From an uncultured Clostridia bacterium (lineage in GTDB: Bacteria; Bacillota; Clostridia; Oscillospirales; Acutalibacteraceae): a stretch of DNA of 8,940 nucleotides. The DNA lies in NCBI GenBank assembly GCA_944384865.1, contig CALWVC010000055.1:1-8940 (forward strand), in the 5' to 3' direction. The notes beneath the pieces were generated by a model. That model was not told the DNA's origin and ran no database searches. It worked only from the letters and a program-made list of their open reading frames with translations. A program made the translations under genes and the position numbers. Positions within the stretch are counted from its first letter, which is position 1; each line of letters begins with the position of its first letter. Below, one piece after another: positions 1 through 6,498 of this stretch.

Positions 1-20
1 TGAAAAGCTAAGAGTGAAGA

Positions 21-72
21 GACCAAAAAGAAACGACAATCTTCTGCCGAAAATTGTCGTTTCTTTTTGGTC
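21..72. terminator. Long perfect hairpin terminator, probably bidirectional
   Basis: A 20-bp perfect inverted repeat (arms 21-40 and 53-72) encloses a 12-nt loop; within the loop, 42-44 and 49-51 can add three more pairs. Read on the minus strand, the stem follows the tRNA-Pro immediately, and its 3' arm contains a run of five U (CUUUUU), so it fits a rho-independent terminator for the tRNA. Read on the plus strand, the same U run ends the right arm, so it could also stop a transcript entering from left of the window. The right arm includes the last five bases of the tRNA gene (GACCA, 68-72), so stem and tRNA end overlap. Confidence 0.85.
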
Positions 73-145
73 GAGGTGACAGGATTCGAACCTGCGATCC
101 CCTGCTCCCAAAGCAGGTGCGATAGCCAAACTTCGCTACACCTCG
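68..145 (-). tRNA. tRNA-Pro, anticodon UGG, CCA encoded
   Basis: The minus strand folds into a complete cloverleaf. The acceptor stem CGAGGTG pairs with CACCTCG, U8 and A9 are in place, and the D stem is GCGA/TCGC. The anticodon stem CCTGC/GCAGG carries the loop TTTGGGA, which places UGG at positions 34-36. The variable loop has 5 nt, and the T arm has loop TTCGAAT with one G-U pair at its base. The discriminator is A and the CCA tail is encoded (68-70). UGG reads proline codons, usually all four CCN in bacteria. Shifting the acceptor stem by one base would give a T-A first pair but would misplace U8/A9 and lose the discriminator, so 145 is the better 5' end. The gene stands alone, with its own promoter and terminator. 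Confidence 0.97.
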
Positions 146-163
146 ATAACAGGATGCCAATAT

Positions 164-192
164 ATTATAATATATACGGGCAAAAGTGTCAA
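164..192 (-). promoter_or_regulatory. Consensus sigma-70-type promoter of the tRNA-Pro gene
   Basis: On the minus strand, TTGACA (plus-strand 187-192) and TATAAT (164-169) are separated by exactly 17 nt, a perfect match to the vegetative consensus. Transcription should start near 157, giving a leader of about 12 nt before the tRNA 5' end at 145. The -10 box sits inside a 14-bp perfect palindrome of A and T (161-174), so TATAAT also reads on the plus strand (166-171), but no -35 box matches it there. Confidence 0.9.
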
Positions 193-194
193 CC

Positions 195-431
195 GCAAAG
201 TGAAATGCGTTGAAAGAAAGAATGAGATTTTCAACAAAATATGCTGCTGGTGTCGGAAAACCGGTAAAGGGGCAGGCGGGAAAACCGGCGACAGAGCAAC
301 CGCGAAAAAACCGGCGAAGAGAAGATCTGGCAAGGGAAGCAGACAGAGAAAGGGGAATGGCCCAGGGCCAAGGGGAACAGCGCAGAGAAAAGGGAACAGA
401 CCGGGGAAAGGCAGCGGGGATACCCCGGTGT
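195..431. repeat. Purine-rich spacer with short degenerate repeats
   Basis: This non-coding spacer between the ATPase stop and the tRNA promoter is strongly strand-asymmetric. By hand count 95 of 120 bases in 301-420 are purines on the plus strand, and only three are T. It holds three copies of AAAACCGG (257-264, 281-288, 307-314) spaced 24 and 26 nt apart, and GGGGAA-like units near 352, 372, 391 and 403. A 6-bp interrupted palindrome (358-370) and a 5-bp stem CGGGG/CCCCG (415-427) are present. Neither is followed by a U run on the minus strand, so I see no clear terminator for the ATPase. Two overlapping plus-strand reading frames stay open only because T is rare; neither resembles a protein. 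Confidence 0.6.
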
Positions 432-2804
432 TTAAGGGATCAGACTGCGCCGGCCATCCCGCAGGCGGCGCGGCAGATGGGCGTAGATCCAGTCGATGAC
501 CCGTCGCAGTAGCAGAATCAGCGGGATGGCGGCTGCGGACAGGATTGCTACAACGACGGAACAGGTCCAGGATAATGGAACAGTCTCAAACAAAGGATGT
601 AACACAATCAGGCTGAAAACGATGGCTGCGCACATGACGCCGATGATTGCCCAGCGCATCCAGTTCATGGGGCGGCTGATCAGATAGATGATCAGCATAC
701 CGACGACAGACAGCAGCACCGTGGCGGCGGTGGTGATCTGTGCTGCGGGAATATGCAGCAGTTCGCCGGCAATCACCAGCGCGCCCACCAGAATCACGTC
801 TGACAGGCCGGCCGGAAGCGCTTTGCGGATGACGTTGAATAAAAACCGCCCTTGAATGATATTTTTATTAGGTTCCAGCGCAAGCAAAAACGCAGGAAAC
901 CCGATGGTCAGGCCGCTGATCAGCGACATTTGCGCCGGCGTCAGCGGATAGGTATACATCAGAAAAATCGAAAACAGCGCCATGATAAAGGAAAAAATGT
1001 TTTTAACTAAAAACAGGCTGGCCGAGCGCTGAATGTTGTTGACGACCCGACGGCCTTCATATACGACTGCGGGCATCCGGGAAAAGTCCGAATCCAGCAA
1101 TACCAATTGGGCGCTGTGCGCGGCAGCATCGCTGCCGGAGGCCATGGCGATACCGCAGTCGGCGTCTTTCAGCGCCAATACGTCGTTCACGCCGTCTCCG
1201 GTCATAGCCACTGTGTTGCCCTGTTGTTGCAAAATGCGAATCAGCTGCCGTTTCTGTTCCGGGGTGACCCGGCCAAACACTGTATAAGCGCCGGCAGCCT
1301 GCCGCATCTGCGCGTCGGTTTGCAGTGTTGAAGCGTCGATATACCGTTCGGCACCATGAATGCCGGCTTGGCTGGCAACCTGGGAAACAGTCAGCGGGCT
1401 GTCGCCTGAAAGCACTTTGATTTCCACACCTTGCCGGGCAAAATAGCCAAAAGTTTCGGCGGCATGTTGCCGGATCGGATTTTCCAGCAATACCAGCCCC
1501 AGCGGTGTAACATGCCCAGTCAGCGCCCGGCCGTTTGCGATGCCGTCATACCGGCCAAACAGCAAAACGCGGCAGCCGGTTTTTGCATAATCCTCAATGC
1601 GGGCCTGATATTGCGCATACTGGGTGCGCAAAACGAACTCCGGCGCACCCAGCAGGTAGCAGCCGTCCGAAAAGGTCGCCGAACTGTATTTATATTCCGA
1701 AGAAAACGAGGTAAAAGAATGGGCCAATTGACCGTCCGTTTTGGTAAAATAGGCTTTTACAGCGTTGATTGTGGCATTATCTCCGGCCATCACGCTGGCA
1801 AAATTTCCGATCAGCAGCTTCAGATCGCCGACAAAGCCGTCCAGCGGAACGGCCGCCTTTACCCGCATATCCGGCTCGGTAATGGTGCCAGTTTTGTCTA
1901 CACATAACACATTGACCCGCGCCAGCGTCTCAATGCAGTTCATTTCATGGACCAATACCTTGGATTTTGCCAGACGGATAGCGCCCAGCGCCAACGCGAC
2001 GCTGGCCAGCAGATACAGCCCTTCGGGGATCATACCGATCAGCGCGGCGATCATGGCCACGATGCTCTGTTGAAAGGAATTCCCCAGTATCAGCCATTGC
2101 TGTAATATCAGCGCAATCCCCAGCGGGATAATCAGAATGCCGACGATTTTGATCAGTTTGTTTAAAGATCGGATCATTTCAGACCGGTTCATATTTTTAG
2201 AGGCTTTGGCCTGAAGCGTCAGCTTGGAAATATACGAGTCGGCGCCCACTGCAGTAAGCTGCGCTTTACAACTTCCTGAAACGATAAAGCTGCCGGAGAG
2301 CAGTGTATCCCCGGGCCGTTTGCTAATTTCGTCTGCCTCGCCGGTCAGCAGCGATTCGTTGACCTGCACCTGTCCTTGCAGCACGGTGCCGTCAGCACAG
2401 ATCTGGTTACCGGCACCAAAAATGACCACATCGTCCAATACCAGCTGCTGCGCGTCCACCGTTTGTTCTACGCCGTCCCGTAAAACACGGGCTCTGGGTG
2501 CGTTCAGCATGGTCAGCTTATCCAATACTTTTTTAGAGCGGATCTCCTGGATAATGCCGATCAGAAGATTCAGCACGGCGACGGGCAGAAAGGTCAGGCT
2601 GCGGTAAGACTGCACCGCCAATGCACACAGTGCCAAAACGGCGAAAATCAGGTTGAAATAGGTAAACAGATTGGAACAGATGATTTGCCGGATGCTTTTA
2701 TCCGGCGGCGCAACCTCGATATTGCATTGCCCGTTTTCGACGCGGGCGCGTACCTGTTCTGTGGTCAGACCGGTTTTTGGATCTGTATGAAAGGGTTGTT
2801 CCAT
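432..2804 (-). CDS. P-type cation-transporting ATPase, CtpE-like
   Basis: Membrane pump that uses ATP, through an aspartyl-phosphate intermediate, to move a cation across the cytoplasmic membrane. From the start at 2804 it has 790 residues. Visible marks are the actuator-domain TGE loop (154-156), the phosphorylation motif DKTGT with Asp303, GAPE in the nucleotide domain (about 386-389), TPEQK (about 514-518) and the hinge TGDGVND (535-541). About ten membrane segments can be seen: two before the actuator domain, two around PEGL (260-263, the M4 ion site), and six after the hinge. PEGL, the GFPAFLLALEPN stretch in M6 and the length fit the CtpE group, of which the mycobacterial member is a calcium pump; calcium is thus the best guess, but substrate is inferred. 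The Lys of the classical KGAPE motif is Leu here. Start choice: ATG 2804 lies 14 nt after AAGGA (2819-2823), which is long; an in-frame ATT at 2813 would sit 5 nt from it, and a GTG at 2882 lacks a ribosome site. Confidence 0.9.
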   Translation of the reverse strand: MEQPFHTDPKTGLTTEQVRARVENGQCNIEVAPPDKSIRQIICSNLFTYFNLIFAVLALCALAVQSYRSLTFLPVAVLNLLIGIIQEIRSKKVLDKLTMLNAPRARVLRDGVEQTVDAQQLVLDDVVIFGAGNQICADGTVLQGQVQVNESLLTGEADEISKRPGDTLLSGSFIVSGSCKAQLTAVGADSYISKLTLQAKASKNMNRSEMIRSLNKLIKIVGILIIPLGIALILQQWLILGNSFQQSIVAMIAALIGMIPEGLYLLASVALALGAIRLAKSKVLVHEMNCIETLARVNVLCVDKTGTITEPDMRVKAAVPLDGFVGDLKLLIGNFASVMAGDNATINAVKAYFTKTDGQLAHSFTSFSSEYKYSSATFSDGCYLLGAPEFVLRTQYAQYQARIEDYAKTGCRVLLFGRYDGIANGRALTGHVTPLGLVLLENPIRQHAAETFGYFARQGVEIKVLSGDSPLTVSQVASQAGIHGAERYIDASTLQTDAQMRQAAGAYTVFGRVTPEQKRQLIRILQQQGNTVAMTGDGVNDVLALKDADCGIAMASGSDAAAHSAQLVLLDSDFSRMPAVVYEGRRVVNNIQRSASLFLVKNIFSFIMALFSIFLMYTYPLTPAQMSLISGLTIGFPAFLLALEPNKNIIQGRFLFNVIRKALPAGLSDVILVGALVIAGELLHIPAAQITTAATVLLSVVGMLIIYLISRPMNWMRWAIIGVMCAAIVFSLIVLHPLFETVPLSWTCSVVVAILSAAAIPLILLLRRVIDWIYAHLPRRLRDGRRSLIP

Positions 2805-2850
2805 AGGCGCAATGACCGTCCTTGTATGATGCGATATGCAATATGCAAAG

Positions 2851-2887
2851 CGTTTGACACAGCATGCGGGACCGTTTTGCACAGCAT
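2851..2887. repeat. Tandem imperfect direct repeat before the ATPase start
   Basis: Two 15-bp copies, CGTTTGACACAGCAT (2851-2865) and CGTTTTGCACAGCAT (2873-2887), agree at 13 of 15 positions and repeat with a 22-bp period, about two turns of the helix. They lie 47-83 bp upstream of the ATPase start codon. This arrangement would suit a regulator binding on one face of the DNA, but no regulator gene is in view and the role is inference. Confidence 0.5.
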
Positions 2888-3233
2888 TCTGAAAAACTTT
2901 TGTGGATCAGGAAACTAAGAGACTGTTTTATAATCGCTGTAGATTTTCTGCCGTAATGGTGTAACGCTCGCAGAATCAGAAATTTGGCCTTGACTGTGGT
3001 ATATCCGTATATTGTATAAAAGGAATATCGAATATGAATAAAATATACGATTATAGTTTGTTTCAGCCAAATCAAAGCTATTTTGTATTGTAACATATTC
3101 CGCCGATTGTGGCAACATAAAACCTGCAGATCAGTTTTGCAGACAAGCGTGGCTCGATCAAAGAGCCGCGACAAATGTTTTGAAAATGAAAAAGTCGTGT
3201 GTTTTCACATTGCGGTTTTCTGGAAATAATTCT

Positions 3234-3270
3234 AAAACAGACGTGTATGCACATGTGATGCATCTGTTTT
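3234..3270. repeat. Weak inverted repeat, possible backup terminator
   Basis: AAAACAGA (3234-3241) is matched by TCTGTTTT (3263-3270), followed on the plus strand by TATTTG. It lies 54-90 nt past the main dockerin-gene terminator in the minus direction. The stem is A/T-rich and the 21-nt loop is large, so on its own it would be weak. Confidence 0.25.
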
Positions 3271-3323
3271 TATTTGAGACGATCGGTGTTTATGTTTAAA
3301 ATGCCTTGCAATAAAATAGAAAC

Positions 3324-3353
3324 AGTCCCCGGAATCATTTGATTCCGGGGACT
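3324..3353 (-). terminator. Rho-independent terminator of the dockerin gene
   Basis: A perfect 13-bp stem (3324-3336 with 3341-3353), GC-rich at the base and with a 4-nt loop, begins about 20 nt past the stop codon of the dockerin gene. On the minus strand it is followed by the U-rich run TGTTTCTATTTTATT. This is a standard intrinsic terminator and separates the gene from the ATPase further along. Confidence 0.92.
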
Positions 3354-3373
3354 AGTGTTATTGGCTGTTTAAA

Positions 3374-5017
3374 TTATTTGTCAAACTGGACGCCTTCCGG
3401 ATCAGCACAATACCGTTTGATCCGCGCGTAGTCTTTGTTGTTGATATAACCATCCAGCACACCGTTTGAACCAGCCACGTCGGCGGCTTCAACAACCATT
3501 TCAACCGTATCATCCGCCAGATAAGCTTTCAGACGGGCCAGATCCTTGTTATTGATATAGCCGTCGCCGGTTACATCGCCCTGCATATATTCCGGCTGCG
3601 GATCGGGAGGCGTAGAACCGATTTCCGGCATGGTAGAAATGATCGAGCCGTCTTCAGCTTCTTTATAGCCGTATACATCGCCGATAGAGAAATTCAGCTT
3701 GGTGTTACCGGTCGTCATAGTTCCGCGGGCGATTTGCAGCGCGAAGATGTTTTCGATCGCATAAGCATGACCGTCTTCATATGCTTCGCCGGCGCCGTTG
3801 GGCCATGGATACATACTGACCTCCGGATAAGGCTCGGTCTCATAAAAATCGTCAAAGTCCATCCGGACTTTTACGATCGTGCCTTTAACGATGACATCTG
3901 AAAGCCCCTCGGGAGCTTCGTCATAGATTGCCAGATTGGCATGACCAAAATATTCTTTCTCAACCAGCGCTTCTGCCGCGGTCTCGACAACTTCATTATC
4001 TGCGTTCACATATTCGCCGTCTTCATTCCGAGAAGGAGCCATCGTCTGAAAACTGCACGTAACTTCCGCGGGAACGCCTTGTTTTGCCCAGGTGTCGTCC
4101 TCGCCGACCAACAGATAAAACTCAAACCCATCATATCCGGTGAAAGAGCCGGGCTTCACTTCAAACTGCACCCCTACGTCTTCCCAGGACCATGCGGCCG
4201 GATGTAACATGGCGGGTGTGGATTCAATGTGCATGGCGCCGACCGGAGCGAAAATGGCTTCATCCTTGGTATGAGAGGTTAATCCGTTCATCATCAGTAC
4301 GCCGGAGCCGGTGGTGCCGTACATGGTGGAGGAGAAGTCCAGCACGCAGCCTTCAGCACCCGCATAAGATTCAACGCCGTCGGGATCGCTGTAAACTTTC
4401 ATTGCGGAAAACGTCGCGACAACATTGCACAAACCTTTGCCCTCGTCGTTCATACCGTTGGCATTGTTCTCAAATTTCAGCAACACGCTGTCTACACTGT
4501 TCATCTGAACAGGAACATCCAGAACAATCGTGGCGGTGGCGGGTCCCTCTTTTACATTGAGAAACTTGGATGATTTGGTTAAGATATCATTACCTGCAGC
4601 AGTTTTGCCATATAAAACAATCTGTATGTCCGCAGCGTTTACAACTTCCGTCCAGCGGTAGGCTTCAGCCTGGGTCAGCGTAACATCTACCGCGATCCGT
4701 TTGGTGGCGCGGTCGCTCTGAACTTCGGCCAGCGCGGCCTGTGCGTCATCGCCCAAATTGAAGCTTTGCTGGATATATTCGCCTTTGGAATAATTTTGCG
4801 GCGTGTCTGTACTGGTCAGCGTAACCGAACCATTGTCATAAACCAACGATTCGACCGCATTGCCTTCTCCCTGTGCTTCTTCAGAAAAGTTCAAAAACAC
4901 AGTGTCGGTCATAGCGCCCTCAGCCGTTGCTCCCAATGCGGTGGCGACTGTAAAAGCGCTCATAAGCACCGCGAACGCAAGAACCATGCTGAGGATACTT
5001 CTTATCTTGCCTTTCAT
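3374..5017 (-). CDS. Secreted two-domain protein with C-terminal dockerin
   Basis: Predicted exported protein of 547 residues, with no catalytic domain that I recognise. A signal peptide fills residues 1 to about 30-33 (MKGKIRS, then a hydrophobic stretch, then an Ala-rich cleavage zone). Two beta-rich domains follow, about 39-211 and 222-452. Each opens with a similar strand (VFLNFS, CVLDFS) and closes with another (ATFSAMKVYSD, LNFSIGDVYGY), which suggests an ancient duplication, perhaps of a carbohydrate-binding-like jelly roll. A Pro-rich linker (about 469-476) leads to a type I-like dockerin (about 478-541). Dockerin repeat 1 has the normal 12-residue calcium loop D481-D492; repeat 2 spans D513-D529, five residues longer, before the shared GYINNKD. 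Dockerins normally dock on cohesins of cellulosome-type scaffolds, so a role in extracellular glycan binding is likely but inferred. The start at 5017 is set by GGGAGG 8 nt upstream; the ATG at 5044 lies beyond that site. The gene stands alone between its own promoter and terminator. Confidence 0.88.
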   Translation of the reverse strand: MKGKIRSILSMVLAFAVLMSAFTVATALGATAEGAMTDTVFLNFSEEAQGEGNAVESLVYDNGSVTLTSTDTPQNYSKGEYIQQSFNLGDDAQAALAEVQSDRATKRIAVDVTLTQAEAYRWTEVVNAADIQIVLYGKTAAGNDILTKSSKFLNVKEGPATATIVLDVPVQMNSVDSVLLKFENNANGMNDEGKGLCNVVATFSAMKVYSDPDGVESYAGAEGCVLDFSSTMYGTTGSGVLMMNGLTSHTKDEAIFAPVGAMHIESTPAMLHPAAWSWEDVGVQFEVKPGSFTGYDGFEFYLLVGEDDTWAKQGVPAEVTCSFQTMAPSRNEDGEYVNADNEVVETAAEALVEKEYFGHANLAIYDEAPEGLSDVIVKGTIVKVRMDFDDFYETEPYPEVSMYPWPNGAGEAYEDGHAYAIENIFALQIARGTMTTGNTKLNFSIGDVYGYKEAEDGSIISTMPEIGSTPPDPQPEYMQGDVTGDGYINNKDLARLKAYLADDTVEMVVEAADVAGSNGVLDGYINNKDYARIKRYCADPEGVQFDK

Positions 5018-5025
5018 TGAAAATA

Positions 5026-5031
5026 CCTCCC
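5026..5031 (-). promoter_or_regulatory. Ribosome binding site that fixes the dockerin gene start
   Basis: GGGAGG on the minus strand lies 8 nt before the ATG at 5017. The alternative in-frame ATG at 5044 lies upstream of this site and has no comparable sequence, so the shorter product, beginning directly with the signal peptide, is preferred. Confidence 0.85.
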
Positions 5032-5042
5032 AAAACTTTCCC

Positions 5043-5076
5043 ATTCATTGACAAGAGATCCTATCCCGCAATGAAT
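5043..5076 (-). repeat. Inverted repeat in the dockerin gene leader
   Basis: ATTCATTG (5043-5050) pairs with CAATGAAT (5069-5076) across an 18-nt spacer. It lies in the predicted leader, between the transcription start (near 5086) and the ribosome site. It could form an RNA stem or be an operator; nothing else in the sequence decides between these. Confidence 0.35.
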
Positions 5077-5092
5077 AAATTTTATCGTGTTT

Positions 5093-5121
5093 ATGATAGC
5101 ATGTTTGTAAGTATTTTTCAA
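5093..5121 (-). promoter_or_regulatory. Extended -10 promoter of the dockerin gene
   Basis: On the minus strand TTGAAA (plus-strand 5116-5121) is followed after 17 nt by TATCAT (5093-5098), each matching the consensus at five of six positions. TG sits one base before the -10 box, an extended -10 element. Transcription should start near 5086, giving a leader of about 69 nt. Confidence 0.75.
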
Positions 5122-5232
5122 TGTTTTTTCATTTGGAAGATGTTGATTTGTGGAATGTTTATAAATTCGACAGGTGTTTTTTGTGTATATTATTTTTTGC
5201 CTGATCCGGCACGGGCAGAAGGTGGAAAAGCA

Positions 5233-5261
5233 TTGCAAAATACGGCAAACTATATTATAAT
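5233..5261 (+). promoter_or_regulatory. Promoter of the aminotransferase-trpS-mutase operon
   Basis: TTGCAA (5233-5238), 17 nt, then TATAAT (5256-5261). The -10 box is perfect and the -35 matches at four of six positions. Transcription should start near 5268, leaving a leader of only about 29 nt, too short for a T-box or riboswitch. The -10 region shares the 12-mer TATATTATAATA with the tRNA promoter. No other promoter of this quality lies further along the three genes. Confidence 0.8.
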
Positions 5262-5296
5262 AGTATGCAACATCTTTATAAAATCGAGGGTTTGAT

Positions 5297-6481
5297 ATGC
5301 AGTATACGTTTTCTGACAAAGTTCGTTCCCTGGCGCCGTCGGCGATCCGGGAGATTTTGAAATTTACCTCTATGCCGGGGGTGATCTCGTTTGCGGCGGG
5401 CAACCCGGCGCCGGAAGCGTTTCCGGTGGAGGAGGTGCGGCAGATCACAGCCGAGATTATGCGGGATCATCCCATTGACGCGCTGCAATATTCCATTACC
5501 GAAGGATATACGCCGCTGCGCGATACCGTTTCGGCGTATATGCGCAGCGTGCATCACACCGGCACCGAGCAGGACGGCCTGATCATTACCGCCGGGGCGC
5601 AGCAGGTGATGGACCTGACCTGTAAATCCCTGTGCAACGAGGGGGATACGGTTATCTGCGAAGCGCCGACTTTTATCGGCACGCTGAATGCGTTTCGTTC
5701 TTATAATGTACATCTGTGCGGGGTGGATATGGAGCCTGACGGCATCAACCTGGAGCAGCTGGAACATGCAATGAAAACCGAGAAGAATGTCCGAATGCTT
5801 TATACCATTCCAAATTTTCAGAATCCGTCGGGGATCACCATGTCGCTGGAAAAGCGCAAAGCGGTTTATGCGCTTGCAAAAAAATACGGCGTGATCATTG
5901 TGGAGGATAACCCTTATGGCGAGATCCGGTTTGAGGGCGAGACCATCCCCAACATTAAATCCTTTGATACCGACGGGCTGGTGGTCTATGCCGGGTCTTT
6001 TTCCAAGGTGCTTGCGCCGGGGTTGCGGCTGGGCTATGCCATCGCGCCCAAAGAGCTGTTGTCAAAGATCATCGTCTGCAAGCAGGTGGCGGATGTGCAT
6101 TCGACCATTTTGGCGCAGATGATCGCCCATCGTTTTATGACTGAATATGATTTTTCAGCACATTTACAGCGTATCCGCAAGATTTATTATCACAAAGCCC
6201 ATTTGATGATGGATCTGGCCGACCGGCTGTTTGGCGAGAAGATCACCTATCATCCGGTGCAGGGCGGGCTGTTTTTATGGTGCGCGCTGCCGGACGGGGT
6301 AGACATGATGGATTTCTGTACCCGGGCGGTGCAGCAGAAGGTGGCAGTGGTGCCGGGCAACGCCTTTTTGGTGGATGAAAGCCTGCCCTGTCAGAATTTC
6401 CGGATGAATTTCTCTACACCCACCGACGAACAGTTGGAACAGGGGATGCAGATTCTGGGCCGGCTGAGCGCCGAACTTTAA
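5297..6481 (+). CDS. PLP-dependent aminotransferase, class I/II
   Basis: Cytoplasmic transaminase of fold type I, 394 residues, a full-length protein. It resembles the group that includes 2-aminoadipate (LysN), kynurenine and aromatic aminotransferases; these also form the catalytic half of MocR regulators, but no HTH domain precedes it here. Visible sites: N-terminal substrate-loop stretch [13 protein letters not shown] (31-43), [12 protein letters not shown] (64-75), cofactor-binding NPSG (N176) and EDNPYG (D204, Y207), the Schiff-base lysine K237 in SFSK, PGLRLGY just after it, and R369 in NFRMNFS for the substrate carboxylate. GAGGG about 6 nt before the ATG supports the start. It is first in a three-gene run, 17 nt before trpS. 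An aromatic amino acid substrate would fit the trpS neighbour, but the sequence alone does not fix the specificity. Confidence 0.93.
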   Translation: MQYTFSDKVRSLAPSAIREILKFTSMPGVISFAAGNPAPEAFPVEEVRQITAEIMRDHPIDALQYSITEGYTPLRDTVSAYMRSVHHTGTEQDGLIITAGAQQVMDLTCKSLCNEGDTVICEAPTFIGTLNAFRSYNVHLCGVDMEPDGINLEQLEHAMKTEKNVRMLYTIPNFQNPSGITMSLEKRKAVYALAKKYGVIIVEDNPYGEIRFEGETIPNIKSFDTDGLVVYAGSFSKVLAPGLRLGYAIAPKELLSKIIVCKQVADVHSTILAQMIAHRFMTEYDFSAHLQRIRKIYYHKAHLMMDLADRLFGEKITYHPVQGGLFLWCALPDGVDMMDFCTRAVQQKVAVVPGNAFLVDESLPCQNFRMNFSTPTDEQLEQGMQILGRLSAEL

Positions 6482-6498
6482 ACAAAGGCAGGGTATAT

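Larger units (their letters stand above)
2805..3323. other. Non-coding region upstream of the ATPase
   Basis: About 520 nt without a credible gene; the open frames here are short and Cys/His/Tyr-rich, and have no ribosome site worth naming. It contains the direct repeats at 2851-2887, a hairpin with 8-bp arms and one G-U pair (3148-3155 with 3163-3170), and an inverted repeat with 8-bp arms (3234-3241 with 3263-3270) enclosing the palindrome CACATGTG (3250-3257). A TATAAT on the minus strand (plus-strand 3050-3055) could be a -10 box for the ATPase, but no good -35 lies at the right distance; it would give a leader of about 240 nt. I found no recognisable yybP-ykoY or other riboswitch core. 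Confidence 0.5.

Noticed and set aside
200..512. Two overlapping plus-strand open frames of about 100 codons in the purine-rich spacer
   Set aside because: Both exist because T is nearly absent, so stops are rare. The products are Arg/Lys/Gly-rich without domain features, and the frames run antisense into the ATPase 3' end.
1431..1907. 158-codon plus-strand frame antisense to the ATPase
   Set aside because: It lies wholly inside the conserved ATPase coding sequence, has no ribosome site, and does not resemble a known protein.
2929..2934. Plus-strand TATAAT upstream of the ATPase
   Set aside because: No -35 box lies 16-18 nt upstream, and no plus-strand gene follows.
3148..3170. Hairpin considered as a terminator or small RNA end
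   Set aside because: The 8-bp stem has a G-U pair and no U run follows on either strand, and no transcript source lies nearby.
2698..3174. 158-codon minus-strand frame overlapping the ATPase start
   Set aside because: It overlaps the ATPase N-terminus in another frame and has an odd Cys/His/Tyr/Ile composition with no ribosome site. It is best explained as spacer sequence.
4949..4965. Possible CcpA (cre) site in the dockerin signal-peptide region
   Set aside because: TGTAAAAGCGCTCA resembles a cre site but has one extra base between the half-sites relative to the consensus, and it lies within codons.
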